From assembly GCA_902553145.1 (NCBI GenBank), contig CACDKD010000002.1, positions 286,990-350,989 of the forward strand: a stretch of DNA of 64,000 nucleotides. The letters are read 5' to 3'. Numbering within the stretch: the first letter of the stretch is position 1; every line of letters starts with the position of its first letter. The stretch comes from an uncultured Gammaproteobacteria bacterium. Lineage in GTDB: Bacteria > Pseudomonadota > Gammaproteobacteria > Steroidobacterales > UBA11654. Of the stretch, positions 1 to 9,322 are shown in pieces. Made by a program: the position numbers and the translations under genes. The notes below the pieces were generated by a model. The model worked only from the letters and a program-made list of their open reading frames with translations. It was not told the DNA's origin and did not search any database.

Positions 1-220
1 GTTTTATTGGCAAAAGAAAACTCAATAAAATTACAAAAAGAAATAATATAGAGACTGATTTCGTATTAAAAAATCTTGAGTACTCATAAGATAGAAGAAG
101 TGTTAATAAAGCTAAGATGTAGATTGCCACATCAGGTATTGTCCTTACTGAGCTAACAACAAGAGATAGTAAAATCAGAAGAACCAAGCCTGATGAGATT
201 CTTTTTTGAAGGTTTGTCAC
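1..220 (-). CDS. cdsA: Phosphatidate cytidylyltransferase, N-terminal part (cut by window edge)
   Basis: Only the first 73 codons are inside the window. Translating the minus strand from a GTG at 220 gives a peptide starting MTNLQKRISSGLVLLILL, with two hydrophobic stretches and a YEYSRFF segment, as expected of the N-terminal membrane helices of CdsA. CdsA makes CDP-diacylglycerol from phosphatidic acid and CTP in the inner membrane. It starts 5 nt after the uppS stop, which is the standard uppS-cdsA order in gammaproteobacteria. That synteny is the strongest evidence, because the catalytic C-terminal signature lies outside the window. Confidence 0.75.
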   Translation of the reverse strand, partial: MTNLQKRISSGLVLLILLSLVVSSVRTIPDVAIYILALLTLLLSYEYSRFFNTKSVSILFLFVILLSFLLPIK

Positions 221-225
221 CTAAT

Positions 226-987
226 CTATGCTTCCTTTAGTTCAATGTCTTCATCAACATTGCCAAATCTTCTTTCTGATTGGGAATATGATTGAAGAAT
301 TTCGAGAAACTCTTGCTCTTCAAAGTTTGGCCACAATGTTTCTGTAAAATGAATCTCTGAATAAGCCGATTGCCATAGCATGAAGTTACTGAGCCTAGTT
401 TCACCTGATGTTCTGATTATCAAATCTAGCTCTGGAAGATCCTTGAATGATAGATAATCTTCAAATGATTCAACTGTCATCTGATTTATATCAATGACTC
501 GACTGTCGTGATCATCAATTAAGCGTTTAATTCCATTAATGATGTCTTGTTGTCCTCCATATGCAATTGCTAGTGTCAATTTGAGTCCTGTATTTTCTGA
601 TGTAATAGACTCCATTTGTTCCAATTTCCTTTTTAAAATCTTAGGTAACATTGAAGGATCGCCAACAGTTTTGAATCGAACATTATTGTCAATCAATAAA
701 CTAGTATATTTTTCGATTGTCCTTTCAAAAAGGCTCATTAAGCCACTGACTTCTTTTTTCGGTCTAGACCAATTCTCGGAGCTAAACGCATAGAGCGTCA
801 ATGCCTCAAGTTCAATTTTTACACTGGTTTCAACAAGCTCTCTCGCCTTAAGGACGCCTGCTTCATGACCAAATATTCTTCTCTTACCTCTGAGCTTTGC
901 CCATCTCCCATTGCCATCCATAATGATGCCAACATGTTTTGGCTGATTGGGGATTTTCTCTATGTGTGTATTTTGAGATGAACTCAT
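226..987 (-). CDS. uppS: Undecaprenyl diphosphate synthase (cis-prenyltransferase)
   Basis: Condenses farnesyl diphosphate with isopentenyl diphosphates to make the C55 lipid carrier for peptidoglycan and O-antigen. The 253 residues match the usual length. MDGNGRWA lies at 23-30, with D24 as the catalytic aspartate of the family. FSSENWSRP is near 68-76, and IRTSGETRLSNF at 191-202 is the pyrophosphate-binding and dimer region ending in ETLWP. ATG start at 985-987. It lies 4 nt after frr and 5 nt before cdsA in one minus-strand run. The usual RTGGE reads RTSGE here, a mild variant. Confidence 0.97.
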   Translation of the reverse strand: MSSSQNTHIEKIPNQPKHVGIIMDGNGRWAKLRGKRRIFGHEAGVLKARELVETSVKIELEALTLYAFSSENWSRPKKEVSGLMSLFERTIEKYTSLLIDNNVRFKTVGDPSMLPKILKRKLEQMESITSENTGLKLTLAIAYGGQQDIINGIKRLIDDHDSRVIDINQMTVESFEDYLSFKDLPELDLIIRTSGETRLSNFMLWQSAYSEIHFTETLWPNFEEQEFLEILQSYSQSERRFGNVDEDIELKEA

Positions 988-991
988 TCGA

Positions 992-1549
992 TTAAATTGT
1001 CATGACGTCTTTTTGTTTTTCCTGGCTGAGAGACTCAATTGAGCTAGTCATTCTGTCTGTAATTTCTTGAATATCACTCTGACCCTTATGAAAATCATCT
1101 TCTGAAATCATTTTCTCACTTAGATATTCTTTTAGATCTTGAATGGAGTCTCTTCTAATGTTTCTAATGGAAACTTTTGCTTGTTCCTCTTCAGTCTTCA
1201 CTTGTTTAGTGAGCTCAACTCTTCTCTCTTCAGTGAGAGGCGGGAGTGGAATTCTAATTATATTTCCAGTTGTGACTGGGTTAAGCCCAATATTGGCTTT
1301 AGTTATGGTTTGTTCAATTTCTGGAATAAATTTTTCTTCCCAAGGCGATATGGCCAATGTTTGTGAGTCTTCTACAGAAATATTTGATAGTTGATTTAAA
1401 GGAGTCTCATTTCCGTAATAATCAAGAGTGATGCTATCAAGGATATCCGGGGAAGCTCTGCCTGTTCTGATTTTGGTTAGATTTGACTTAAAGGCATCGA
1501 TGGTCTTTTGCATCCTTTGTTTCGTATCTTCGTAAATTTCTTCTAGCAT
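992..1549 (-). CDS. frr: Ribosome recycling factor
   Basis: Releases the 70S post-termination complex together with EF-G. At 185 residues it has exactly the family length. The N-terminal helix contains the conserved KIRTGRASPDILD segment, followed by the beta-rich domain (YYGNETPLNQL, ending RIPLPPLTEERR) and the long C-terminal helices of the three-helix bundle. It lies 7 nt downstream of pyrH, so the order rpsB-tsf-pyrH-frr-uppS-cdsA is intact as in other gammaproteobacteria. Confidence 0.97.
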   Translation of the reverse strand: MLEEIYEDTKQRMQKTIDAFKSNLTKIRTGRASPDILDSITLDYYGNETPLNQLSNISVEDSQTLAISPWEEKFIPEIEQTITKANIGLNPVTTGNIIRIPLPPLTEERRVELTKQVKTEEEQAKVSIRNIRRDSIQDLKEYLSEKMISEDDFHKGQSDIQEITDRMTSSIESLSQEKQKDVMTI

Positions 1550-1556
1550 GATAGAT

Positions 1557-2270
1557 TTATCCTATCAAAGTACCTACACTTTTGCCTTCAACAATATCTT
1601 GCAATGCTCCTTTGATTCCCATGTCATAAACCCTAACAGGAAGATTGTTGTCTCGACACATAACTATGGAAGTTGTATCCATAACTTTTAACCCCATCGA
1701 TATGAATTCGCTATATCCAATTTTTTCATAATGCTTTGCATCTGGGTTTGTTAATGGATCGTCTGAATAAACACCATTTACTCTGGTTGCCTTGATGAGT
1801 AAATCTGCTTCTATCTCTACAGCTCTTAAAGAAGCTGCTGAGTCTGTAGTAAAATAGGGGTTTCCGGTTCCTGCTGCAAAAATGGTAATGCGACCTTTTT
1901 CGAGATGTCTTGTTGCTCGCCTACGAATGTAGTCCTCACATACTTCATTTACCTTTAATGCAGACATCACTCTTGCATACATTCCCTGTCTCTCTAAAGC
2001 ATCTTGAATAGCCAATGCATTGATTATCGTTGCCAACATGCCCATTTGATCACCGGTTACCCTATCAATTCCTGATTGAGCTAGCCCTTCCCCTCTAAAG
2101 ATATTACCGCCACCGATTACAATGCCTATCTCAATGCCTTTACTGATAACCGATTGAATTTCTTCTGCTAGATAATTTAGTACCTTTGGATCAACTCCAA
2201 AAGCATGATCCCCTAACAAAGCTTCACCGCTTAGTTTAAGGAGTATTCTTTTTATATTCTGAGAAGACAA
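1557..2270 (-). CDS. pyrH: UMP kinase
   Basis: Phosphorylates UMP to UDP in pyrimidine nucleotide synthesis. It belongs to the amino-acid kinase fold and is usually hexameric in bacteria. Seen: KLSGEALLG near the N-terminus, the [11 protein letters not shown] loop around 50-59, the [14 protein letters not shown] helix, and [17 protein letters not shown] for nucleotide binding. The start codon is TTG (2268-2270), one base after the tsf stop. No ATG precedes the conserved core, and a GGTG Shine-Dalgarno sits 7 nt upstream inside the end of tsf, so translation is probably coupled to tsf. Confidence 0.96.
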   Translation of the reverse strand: MSSQNIKRILLKLSGEALLGDHAFGVDPKVLNYLAEEIQSVISKGIEIGIVIGGGNIFRGEGLAQSGIDRVTGDQMGMLATIINALAIQDALERQGMYARVMSALKVNEVCEDYIRRRATRHLEKGRITIFAAGTGNPYFTTDSAASLRAVEIEADLLIKATRVNGVYSDDPLTNPDAKHYEKIGYSEFISMGLKVMDTTSIVMCRDNNLPVRVYDMGIKGALQDIVEGKSVGTLIG

Positions 2271-2271
2271 C

Positions 2272-3147
2272 TTAATTCACCGCATCTACTTGCGCTTTGA
2301 CCTCATCTGCAAAGTTTACTTCCTCTACCTCGACACCTTCTCCCACCTCATAACGAATGAATGAAAGTACGGAAGCACCATTTTTTTCAAGAAGTTTTGC
2401 GACGGTCAGATCTGGATCTTTAATAAATTCCTGGCCCATCAATGTTATAGAGTTTAATTGCTTATTAAGCTTGCCTTCAACAATTTTAGGCACGATCTCA
2501 ACAGGTTTACCCTCATCTTCAACTTGCTTTGTGAGTATTTTTTTCTCCTGATTTAATAGATCCTCAGGGATGTCTGAAAATTGAATGTACTCTGGTTGTG
2601 AAGCAGCCACATGCATGGCAATATCCTTGGCGAGCTGCTCATCTCCATTTTCAATAATAGCTAACGAAGCAATCTTGTTTCCATGAATATATGAACCGGC
2701 AGTTCCATTGAGCGGAATCCTCTCGAATCTTCTAATCGTTATATTTTCTCCAATTTTAGAAACCACAAATTTTCTAAAATCTTCAACGGTTCCAAACTCA
2801 TCTATCCCCTGCACATTTAGCTGATCTATAGTATCGATTGAGTCTGATAGAATTAATTTTGATATCTTACTTACAAAATCATCAAAAAGAGTATCTTTAG
2901 CGGCAAAATCTGTTTCGCAATTAACTTCCAAGATGCTGATGTGATCATCATTAGTTTCAACCCTAACTAGTCCTTGTGCTGTAGTTCTTCCAGATTTTTT
3001 ATCAGCCTTAGATTGACCTTTTTCTCTTAATAATAATTTTGCTTTCTCAAAATCGCCATCAGACTCTAATAAAGCTTTTTTGCAGTCCATCATTCCTGCA
3101 TTAGTTTCCTCTCTGAGTTTTTTTACATCGATTGCCTTAATTTCCAT
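2272..3147 (-). CDS. tsf: Translation elongation factor Ts
   Basis: Guanine-nucleotide exchange factor for EF-Tu. The N-terminal UBA-like region holds [16 protein letters not shown], a close match to the family signature. [11 protein letters not shown] and [10 protein letters not shown] mark the core exchange domain. 291 residues is a normal length. It is 11 nt downstream of rpsB and 1 nt upstream of the TTG start of pyrH, so all are probably one transcript from the rpsB promoter. Confidence 0.97.
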   Translation of the reverse strand: MEIKAIDVKKLREETNAGMMDCKKALLESDGDFEKAKLLLREKGQSKADKKSGRTTAQGLVRVETNDDHISILEVNCETDFAAKDTLFDDFVSKISKLILSDSIDTIDQLNVQGIDEFGTVEDFRKFVVSKIGENITIRRFERIPLNGTAGSYIHGNKIASLAIIENGDEQLAKDIAMHVAASQPEYIQFSDIPEDLLNQEKKILTKQVEDEGKPVEIVPKIVEGKLNKQLNSITLMGQEFIKDPDLTVAKLLEKNGASVLSFIRYEVGEGVEVEEVNFADEVKAQVDAVN

Positions 3148-3158
3148 GATTTCCTCAA

Positions 3159-4082
3159 TTACTTTTCTTCCTTATTTTCTTCCTCTGCTGGAGCTTCCTC
3201 TTTAGCTGGGGCTTCTTCCTCTGCTGGAGCTTCCTCTTTAGCTGGGGCTTCTTCCTCTGCTTGAGCTTCCTCTTCAGCTGGAGCTTCTTGTGAGGTTTTC
3301 TTTATAACTATTTTCTTTTTCTTTTTAATTTTCGTTGCAGAGATTTTCCCCTCACTATCAACTTCAACAAAATCGTCTTCAATTTCCTCTAATATCGGAA
3401 TAGTGCTCTTACCTTCTTGATAACTTTCTACAATAAGTGAAGTAATAAGTTCTGTTGTCAACCTCGAGTCATCATTTGAAGGAATTATATAATCAACTCC
3501 ATCTGGTGATGAATTTGTATCAACAATAGCCAAAATTGGGATCCCAAGAACAAGAGCTTCCTTAACTGCATTCTTTTCATAATTGACGTCAACGATAAAG
3601 ATTGCATCTGGCAATTTCTTCATATTCCTTATCCCACCTAAGCCCTTTTCAAGTTTTTCATGTGATCTTGTTAGCGTGAGAACCTCTTTTTTTGATAGTC
3701 CTTGTGTATTTTCTTCTTTAAGTGCTTCCTCTAGATTCTCAAGTTTCTTTATTGATTTAGAAATTGTCTTATTATTTGTAAGCGTTCCACCAAGCCATCT
3801 ATTTGAAACATATGGCATACCGCATGTATCGCCAGCACTCTTGATCGCATCTTTTACTGACTTCTTAGTTCCAACAAAAAGAATGGTTCCTGATTGTGCA
3901 GCGATGTTTTTAACAAAATCACAAGCACTTTCAATTTGAGGGATGGTTTTCTCAAGGTTTATTATATGAATCCCATTTCTATCGCCATAGATAAAGTCCT
4001 GCATCTTGGGATTCCAATATTTGGTCTTATGACCAAAATGTGCGCCTGCTTGAAGCAAGTCACGAATGTTTACTTTTTTCAT
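3159..4082 (-). CDS. rpsB: Small ribosomal subunit protein S2 with an Ala/Glu repeat tail
   Basis: S2 binds the neck of the 30S subunit. The protein begins MKKVNIRDLLQAGAHFGHKT, which is the conserved N-terminus. The frame stays open 16 codons further upstream, but the ATG at 4080-4082 is preceded by AGAGGA at good spacing, so that start is preferred (307 residues). Normal S2 is about 240 residues. The extra C-terminal part is a basic KIKKKKKIVIKK patch followed by six hexapeptides of the APAEEE / APAKEE type. The core motifs (FGHKTKYWNPKM, GTKK, NRWLGGTLTN, DAIFIVD) are intact, so the tail is an addition. Confidence 0.96.
   Translation of the reverse strand: MKKVNIRDLLQAGAHFGHKTKYWNPKMQDFIYGDRNGIHIINLEKTIPQIESACDFVKNIAAQSGTILFVGTKKSVKDAIKSAGDTCGMPYVSNRWLGGTLTNNKTISKSIKKLENLEEALKEENTQGLSKKEVLTLTRSHEKLEKGLGGIRNMKKLPDAIFIVDVNYEKNAVKEALVLGIPILAIVDTNSSPDGVDYIIPSNDDSRLTTELITSLIVESYQEGKSTIPILEEIEDDFVEVDSEGKISATKIKKKKKIVIKKTSQEAPAEEEAQAEEEAPAKEEAPAEEEAPAKEEAPAEEENKEEK
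3177..3284 (-). repeat. 18-bp tandem repeat coding the acidic S2 tail
   Basis: Six 18-bp units, partly organised as a 36-bp double unit, encode APAEEE, AQAEEE, APAKEE, APAEEE, APAKEE, APAEEE. Near-identity at the DNA level suggests recent slippage or unequal crossover, so copy number may vary between strains. Confidence 0.85.
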
Positions 4083-4180
4083 TTTTTTCCTCTTTGGGTT
4101 AAACTCCCACAAATCCCAATCAATAACCAAATAAGGGCACCCATTGACTGTGTCGAATTGTGTTCGATATTAATGCAAAA

Positions 4181-4209
4181 TTGCGCTGGGATTTATAACA
4201 TAATAAACT
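4181..4209 (+). promoter_or_regulatory. Possible promoter for map-glnD
   Basis: TTGCGC (4181-4186), 17 nt, TAAACT (4204-4209), about 40 nt before the map ATG. It overlaps the divergent rpsB promoter. The match is moderate. Confidence 0.3.
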
Positions 4210-4220
4210 CCGTGCAACAA
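4192..4220 (-). promoter_or_regulatory. Sigma70-type promoter for rpsB-tsf-pyrH-frr-uppS
   Basis: On the minus strand TTGTTG (4215-4220) and TATAAA (4192-4197) are separated by 17 nt. The leader to the rpsB start is then about 100 nt, long enough for an S2-type autoregulatory leader, though I did not find a convincing conserved fold. Confidence 0.5.
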
Positions 4221-4249
4221 TAAAAAAGAGAGTAAAATTCTAATAGAAG

Positions 4250-5017
4250 ATGTCTGTAGAAATAAAAACAATAGAGCAACAGGAAAAAATGAGGATTGCT
4301 GGAAAGCTTGCCTCTGAAGTGCTTAATATGATTGGTGAGCACGTAAAGCCAGGTGTAAGCACAATGGAACTTGATGAAATTTGCAATGATTACATTGTAA
4401 ATACTCAGAAAGCAATTCCAGCGAATGTTGGTTATAGAGGTTTCCCAGGAACAACATGCACATCAATTAATCATGTTGTGTGTCATGGAATACCTAGTGA
4501 AAAACGATTGAAGAATGGTGATATTGTAAATATTGATGTCACTGTAATTAAAGACGGCTTCCATGGAGACACTAGTAGAATGTTCATTGCTGGAAAAACT
4601 TCAAATCAAGCAAAAAAACTGATTGATGTCACATATGAATCAATGTGTAAAGGAATAAGAGCTGTAAAACCTGGAAATACCTTAGGTGATATTGGTCATG
4701 CAATCCAAAAGCATGCGGAAGGAAATTACTTCAGTGTCGTTAAAGAATATTGTGGTCATGGAATTGGAGAAATATACCATGATGAACCACAGATTCTTCA
4801 TTATGGTCTTCCTGATACTGGAATGGAGCTAAGTCAGGGAATGACATTTACTATAGAACCCATGGTTAATTTAGGTGGAGCCGGAGTTAGGCTCTTATCT
4901 GATGGATGGACAGTTGTAACCAAAGACCACTCTCTATCAGCACAGTGGGAACATACTATTCTTGTAACAAGTGATGGTTTTGAGGTGCTTACTCTTGCCC
5001 CAAATGAGTCAATTTGA
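4250..5017 (+). CDS. map: Methionine aminopeptidase, type I
   Basis: Removes N-terminal Met from nascent proteins. At 255 residues it has bacterial type Ia length. The five metal ligands can be placed: D96 and D107 (NIDVTVIKDGFHGDTSRMF), H170 (YCGHGIG), E203 (FTIEPM) and E234 (WEHTI), with H79 in VCHGIP as substrate-side His. It is divergent from rpsB, the usual map/rpsB arrangement, and 11 nt upstream of glnD, so the two are probably cotranscribed. Confidence 0.97.
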   Translation: MSVEIKTIEQQEKMRIAGKLASEVLNMIGEHVKPGVSTMELDEICNDYIVNTQKAIPANVGYRGFPGTTCTSINHVVCHGIPSEKRLKNGDIVNIDVTVIKDGFHGDTSRMFIAGKTSNQAKKLIDVTYESMCKGIRAVKPGNTLGDIGHAIQKHAEGNYFSVVKEYCGHGIGEIYHDEPQILHYGLPDTGMELSQGMTFTIEPMVNLGGAGVRLLSDGWTVVTKDHSLSAQWEHTILVTSDGFEVLTLAPNESI

Positions 5018-5028
5018 TTCTCGAATAA

Positions 5029-7668
5029 ATGATTAGTTTACAATCTTTAGAATCTGGAACTGAAAATAACTTTTCATCCTATGAAACCAGAAAGAAGGCG
5101 ATCTCTAACTTAAAGGAATTGATACAAAAAGAGTCCTCTCTAATTGAAAAACTAATCATAAAAGAACCGATTAAAGAAATTTTATCAAAGAGATGTGAAT
5201 TGAACGATGGTGTGATCCGCTATGTGGCAGAAAAATTTTTCAAAAAAGATGAATCAAAACTTAACATTATTGCAGTTGGCGGATATGGCAGAGGTGAATT
5301 TTATCCAAAATCAGATACTGACTTACTGATCCTTCTGGATAAAAACAGCAAAAATGATCTCAAAAATAATATTTCAAAATTTCTGACATTCCTTTGGGAT
5401 ATTGGCATTGAGGCAAGCCACAGCACAAGAACAATCAATGAATGCATAAAACAGTCTAAAAAAGATATTTCTGTTGGGACATCCCTCCTTGAGTCTAGGT
5501 CAATTTTTGGATCAGGCGAACTCTTCGCAGAGTATGAGAAAAGAGTTCTTTTAACACAATCATGGAAAAATGAAAAATTCCTTGCTGCAAAAATTGATGA
5601 GCAAAGTAACCGCCATAATAGATTCAACAATACTGCATATAACCTTGAACCTAATATAAAAGATGGTCCGGGTGGTTTGAGGGATGCTCATACAATTTTC
5701 TGGATTGCTAAGAAACTAGGATACGAAAGTATTGCTGGTTTGGAGAAAGATAACATTCTAAACAATGAACAAGTTAAATTACTCCTAGAATCATGGGGTT
5801 TGTTATCAAAAATAAGGTTTGCACTTCACTCATTGGCTAAACGTCCAGAAGATCGGCTTTTATTCGATTATCAAAGGATCCTTGCGGATAATTTTGGCTA
5901 TAAAGATTCCGAACACCTAATGGCCGTTGAAGTTTTCATGCAAGATTATTATAAAGCAGCAAAAACCATTTCGAGATTCAATGAAATATGTCTACAGATA
6001 TTCGATCAGAAGATTAATGCTAGACGGTTTATGGCGAAAAAAAATATTAATAAAAACTTTCACATAAGAAATAAGCTTATTGGATTGAGAAAGGACATAG
6101 GTTTCAAAGATAACCCAAGCTTGCTTCTTGAAATATTTCTTCACTTTCAGGAAAACAATATCATCGGGATTGAGTCTAAAACAATTAACCAAATACTGGA
6201 AAATCTAGATCTGATCAACGATGAATTTAGAGCTGACCCAAATAATAAGAAACTATTCATCAAGATACTTAAGGCCCCTGAAGGCGTCACACATGAACTC
6301 AAGAGAATGAATCTTTATGGTGTCCTTGGTTTATACCTTCCCATATTTGGTCAAATTGAAGGCAGAATGCAATTTGATCTCTTCCATACACTCACTGTTG
6401 ACGAACATACATTAAATGTAGTCAGTAATTTAAGAAGGCTTGCTCTAAAAAGATTTGATCACGAATATCCGGAAGACAGTAAAAAAATGCAATCTTTAGA
6501 ATCACAAGAAATACTCTACTTAGCAGGATTATTTCATGACATAGCAAAAGGCAGGGGTGGAGATCATTCTATTCTTGGAGCAAAAGATGCTGAAGATTTT
6601 TGTATTTCACATGGTTTGACAAGATATCAATCTAAACTTGTTTCCTGGCTTGTAGAAAACCATTTGATTTTTTCTTTGACTGCCCAAAAGAAAGATATTC
6701 ATGATCCATTGGTTATCAAAGAAATTGCTTCAATTATTGGAGATGAGGAACGACTAGAATACTTATTTCTTCTAACGGTTTGTGATGTGAGAGCAACAAA
6801 TCCAAATTTATGGAATAGCTGGAAAGAAAGACTCTTCAAAGATCTTTATCAATTAACAAAAAATGCCCTGAGAATGGGGCTTGAAAATACCCTTGATAAG
6901 GAAGAAATTGTTAAAGAGAAAATAGAAATAACGACAAAATATCTAGAGATTCAAGGCCTTGATATCACTGAAATGGACGCAGCTATTGGGAAGTTGAGTG
7001 AGGAATATTTCCTAAGATTTAATCAGGACGAAATCAATTATCATCTTGAGAAGCTCATATCGAATAAAGCCAAAGATGAGGAAAATACCATCATTGGACT
7101 GAAACTCATTGAGGAAGAAGGTTTGATGCTGCTATTCATAAAAACTGTTATTGATTTTGATACTTTCTCGATTATCACAAATAATTTGGTCGATAAAAAT
7201 GTATCCATTAGAGATGCAAAAGTCATTGAACTGAATGATGGTAGCTGCATATACAATTTCTATACTGATATGCCCAAAGGTGACGCTTACGATATAGATA
7301 ATAAGTTAGAATCTTTAATTGGAAACTTAAGCTTAAGACTCGAAAAAAAGCAAATAACTAGTAATAAGAAATTCAAACTGCCCCGAAGGCTAAGAAGCTT
7401 TTCAACATCAACAAAAGTAAATTTTTTAGAGGATCATGTTCATAATCGGACTGTTCTAGAGATGGTTTCAATAGATAGGCCAGGTCTTCTTGTCGATATA
7501 TCTGAGGTTCTAAGAAGAAATAATATTTGGATCGAATCAGCAAAGATAGCGACAATTGGCGAAAGAGCTGAGGATGTCTTTTATCTCAGAAACGAACATC
7601 AGGATGTCATTCCTCTTGAAACAACAAAGAGATTGGAGTCAGAACTGATTGAGTCATTGGATAATTAA
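5029..7668 (+). CDS. glnD: PII uridylyltransferase / uridylyl-removing enzyme
   Basis: Sensor of glutamine that uridylylates or deuridylylates PII proteins in nitrogen control. 879 residues. Domain order: nucleotidyltransferase with GGYGRGEFYPKSDTDLLILL (residues 84-103; D96 and D98 are the metal aspartates), then a GlnD-specific linker (EPNIKDGPGGLRDAHT), an HD phosphohydrolase with LFHDIAKGRGGDHS near residue 500, and two C-terminal ACT domains (the last begins near 807 with VSIDRPGLLVDIS). All catalytic elements look intact, so both activities are expected. Confidence 0.96.
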   Translation: MISLQSLESGTENNFSSYETRKKAISNLKELIQKESSLIEKLIIKEPIKEILSKRCELNDGVIRYVAEKFFKKDESKLNIIAVGGYGRGEFYPKSDTDLLILLDKNSKNDLKNNISKFLTFLWDIGIEASHSTRTINECIKQSKKDISVGTSLLESRSIFGSGELFAEYEKRVLLTQSWKNEKFLAAKIDEQSNRHNRFNNTAYNLEPNIKDGPGGLRDAHTIFWIAKKLGYESIAGLEKDNILNNEQVKLLLESWGLLSKIRFALHSLAKRPEDRLLFDYQRILADNFGYKDSEHLMAVEVFMQDYYKAAKTISRFNEICLQIFDQKINARRFMAKKNINKNFHIRNKLIGLRKDIGFKDNPSLLLEIFLHFQENNIIGIESKTINQILENLDLINDEFRADPNNKKLFIKILKAPEGVTHELKRMNLYGVLGLYLPIFGQIEGRMQFDLFHTLTVDEHTLNVVSNLRRLALKRFDHEYPEDSKKMQSLESQEILYLAGLFHDIAKGRGGDHSILGAKDAEDFCISHGLTRYQSKLVSWLVENHLIFSLTAQKKDIHDPLVIKEIASIIGDEERLEYLFLLTVCDVRATNPNLWNSWKERLFKDLYQLTKNALRMGLENTLDKEEIVKEKIEITTKYLEIQGLDITEMDAAIGKLSEEYFLRFNQDEINYHLEKLISNKAKDEENTIIGLKLIEEEGLMLLFIKTVIDFDTFSIITNNLVDKNVSIRDAKVIELNDGSCIYNFYTDMPKGDAYDIDNKLESLIGNLSLRLEKKQITSNKKFKLPRRLRSFSTSTKVNFLEDHVHNRTVLEMVSIDRPGLLVDISEVLRRNNIWIESAKIATIGERAEDVFYLRNEHQDVIPLETTKRLESELIESLDN

Positions 7669-7736
7669 TTTAATTCATCATCGTTAAAAGAAAATAGAAA
7701 AGATTGAGAAAGGCCGAAAGTCACTGATAAGAATTC

Positions 7737-8006
7737 TTATATTAGACTAACTATTTCAGTAATAACCATTGATAAACCTAATAGACTAGAATACCAAGCA
7801 TAAACAGTAACTAGCTCAACATCCTTGCCCATTTGTTTTGTAATGAATAAGTGGATAAGCACAGAGAATAGGTAACTTGCACCTATAATTCCTGCTGACT
7901 GAATAATGATACTATTCGCATTTAGATTATTGGGCGACAAATATAATAGAACTCCACAAATGAGTATGAATGTTCCACCGACTGCATTGATCCGGTCTAG
8001 GCGCAT
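7737..8006 (-). CDS. Small three-helix membrane protein, unknown function
   Basis: About 89 residues with three hydrophobic segments (FILICGVLLYL; SAGIIGASYLFSVLIHLFI; YSSLLGLSMVITEIVSLI). I do not recognise a family. The ATG at 8004-8006 is preferred over the TTG one codon upstream, and no clear Shine-Dalgarno precedes either. It sits alone, convergent to glnD and just downstream of dsbB on the same strand. Confidence 0.55.
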   Translation of the reverse strand: MRLDRINAVGGTFILICGVLLYLSPNNLNANSIIIQSAGIIGASYLFSVLIHLFITKQMGKDVELVTVYAWYSSLLGLSMVITEIVSLI

Positions 8007-8051
8007 CAAGAGATAAAATTCTGCTCAAACCAAAAGAATCGTTCTTTCATA

Positions 8052-8558
8052 TCAACTAATTGATCTTAAATTTGACCAGACTCCATAAATGGCAAGGATT
8101 GTTAGTGAAATTATCACCCATGCTGGCATGCTCAAACCGACAAAGGACCAATCTACGTTTGCACATTCGCCTGAACCAGAGAAAACCATTTCAAAAACCT
8201 CTGCAAGCGCAAAGTTCTCTATCATAAAATCAAGTCCAGGACCGCATCCAGGAACTTTATCTGCAGGAAGGTTTTGCAACCAAACATGTCTCGAGGCGAC
8301 AAGTATCCCTGAAAGAGAGGTGATGAATATTAAAGAAGTGATAAAAAACCTTGATAGTCGACTATTCAATGGGAAAGTTCCAATAAGAAACACTAAACCA
8401 AGCAGGATGACAGAAATCCTCTGAAATATGCACATTGGGCAAGGCTCTAAGCCAAGAGCATGTTCGGCATATAAAGCATAAGCCATTAAAAGAAAGCATG
8501 CGCAGAAACCAAGGAAGCTATGAGTTCTTATCGATAATTTTGTAAAAGCTTCTATCAA
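8052..8558 (-). CDS. dsbB: Disulfide bond formation protein DsbB
   Basis: Inner-membrane quinone-dependent oxidase that recharges periplasmic DsbA. 168 residues with four hydrophobic segments. The first periplasmic loop has C40-P-M-C43 followed by FQR. The second loop has C105 (VPGCGPG) and C132 (GECANVDW), matching the C41/C44 and C104/C130 pairs of E. coli DsbB. The start is TTG, overlapping the tsaB stop as TTGA, and no ATG precedes the first membrane helix. Translation is probably coupled to tsaB. Confidence 0.93.
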   Translation of the reverse strand: MIEAFTKLSIRTHSFLGFCACFLLMAYALYAEHALGLEPCPMCIFQRISVILLGLVFLIGTFPLNSRLSRFFITSLIFITSLSGILVASRHVWLQNLPADKVPGCGPGLDFMIENFALAEVFEMVFSGSGECANVDWSFVGLSMPAWVIISLTILAIYGVWSNLRSIS

Positions 8559-9217
8559 TTGACAACCTCATCAAAGAGGTAATTTGGCTTGAGGTTCATG
8601 CATTCTATTGTATTACCTTTGTCAAATTGTTCTAGTGCATGATCAATCATGGTCTTTGAATTAAGATATTCTTCGCCTGACTGCCTGAGCAAGGACTTTG
8701 AGTCTATTTTTATATTTGGATATCTGATCAAGCCACTGCCGGCAATTAGTGCATCTGTTTGAGAAATATCTATTTCATCGATATGTGCCACTCGATCATC
8801 GGATAAATTAATAAATTCTTGATCCTTCAAAGCATATGAACCTATATACAAGTTCTCCCTTCCGGCATCCTCTATCAAAATTACTTTTTCTTTATTATTC
8901 TGTTTCATCATCTCTCTTCCAATAAACTCTAGACTTGAGATTGCAACGATGGGTATTTTCAGAACATAGCTTATTGATTTAATTGCGCTTATGGAAACAC
9001 GAAGTCCTGAAAATCTTCCGGGACCAATGCCGACGGCAAGAAAATCAAGTTCTTTCAAAGAGACGCTGGCGATCTTCAATACATCATCAATTCTTTTGAA
9101 GATCTCCTTAGCATGATCAGTTGATTGCTCAATGGACAGGTCAAAATAATCACTGCTGCTTTTTGCTCCGAGACAGAATCGTTTAGTAGAAGTATCTATG
9201 GCTATGCATTTAGTCAT
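8555..9217 (-). CDS. tsaB: tRNA threonylcarbamoyladenosine biosynthesis protein TsaB
   Basis: Partner of TsaD and TsaE in making t6A37 of ANN-decoding tRNAs. 220 residues. The N-terminal ASKHA-fold strand CIAIDTSTKRF and the signature VGIGPGRFSGLRVSISAIKS are clear. It lies upstream of dsbB with a 4-nt overlap. The ATG start is at 9215-9217. Confidence 0.93.
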   Translation of the reverse strand: MTKCIAIDTSTKRFCLGAKSSSDYFDLSIEQSTDHAKEIFKRIDDVLKIASVSLKELDFLAVGIGPGRFSGLRVSISAIKSISYVLKIPIVAISSLEFIGREMMKQNNKEKVILIEDAGRENLYIGSYALKDQEFINLSDDRVAHIDEIDISQTDALIAGSGLIRYPNIKIDSKSLLRQSGEEYLNSKTMIDHALEQFDKGNTIECMNLKPNYLFDEVVN

Positions 9218-9322
9218 GGTTTGGTTAAAATAGCTCTCTTAAATTTAGTTGAATTTTCTGAATAATAACAAAAAGATTCACTGAAGTATTAACCATAAAA
9301 TCTATTTAAAAAAATAATAACT

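Noticed and set aside
3177-3284. CRISPR-like array
   Set aside because: Tandem units are in frame inside rpsB with no spacers; no cas genes in the window.
4083-4130. 16-codon N-terminal extension of S2
   Set aside because: The shorter start has a proper Shine-Dalgarno and matches the conserved S2 N-terminus; the extension has no homology sense.
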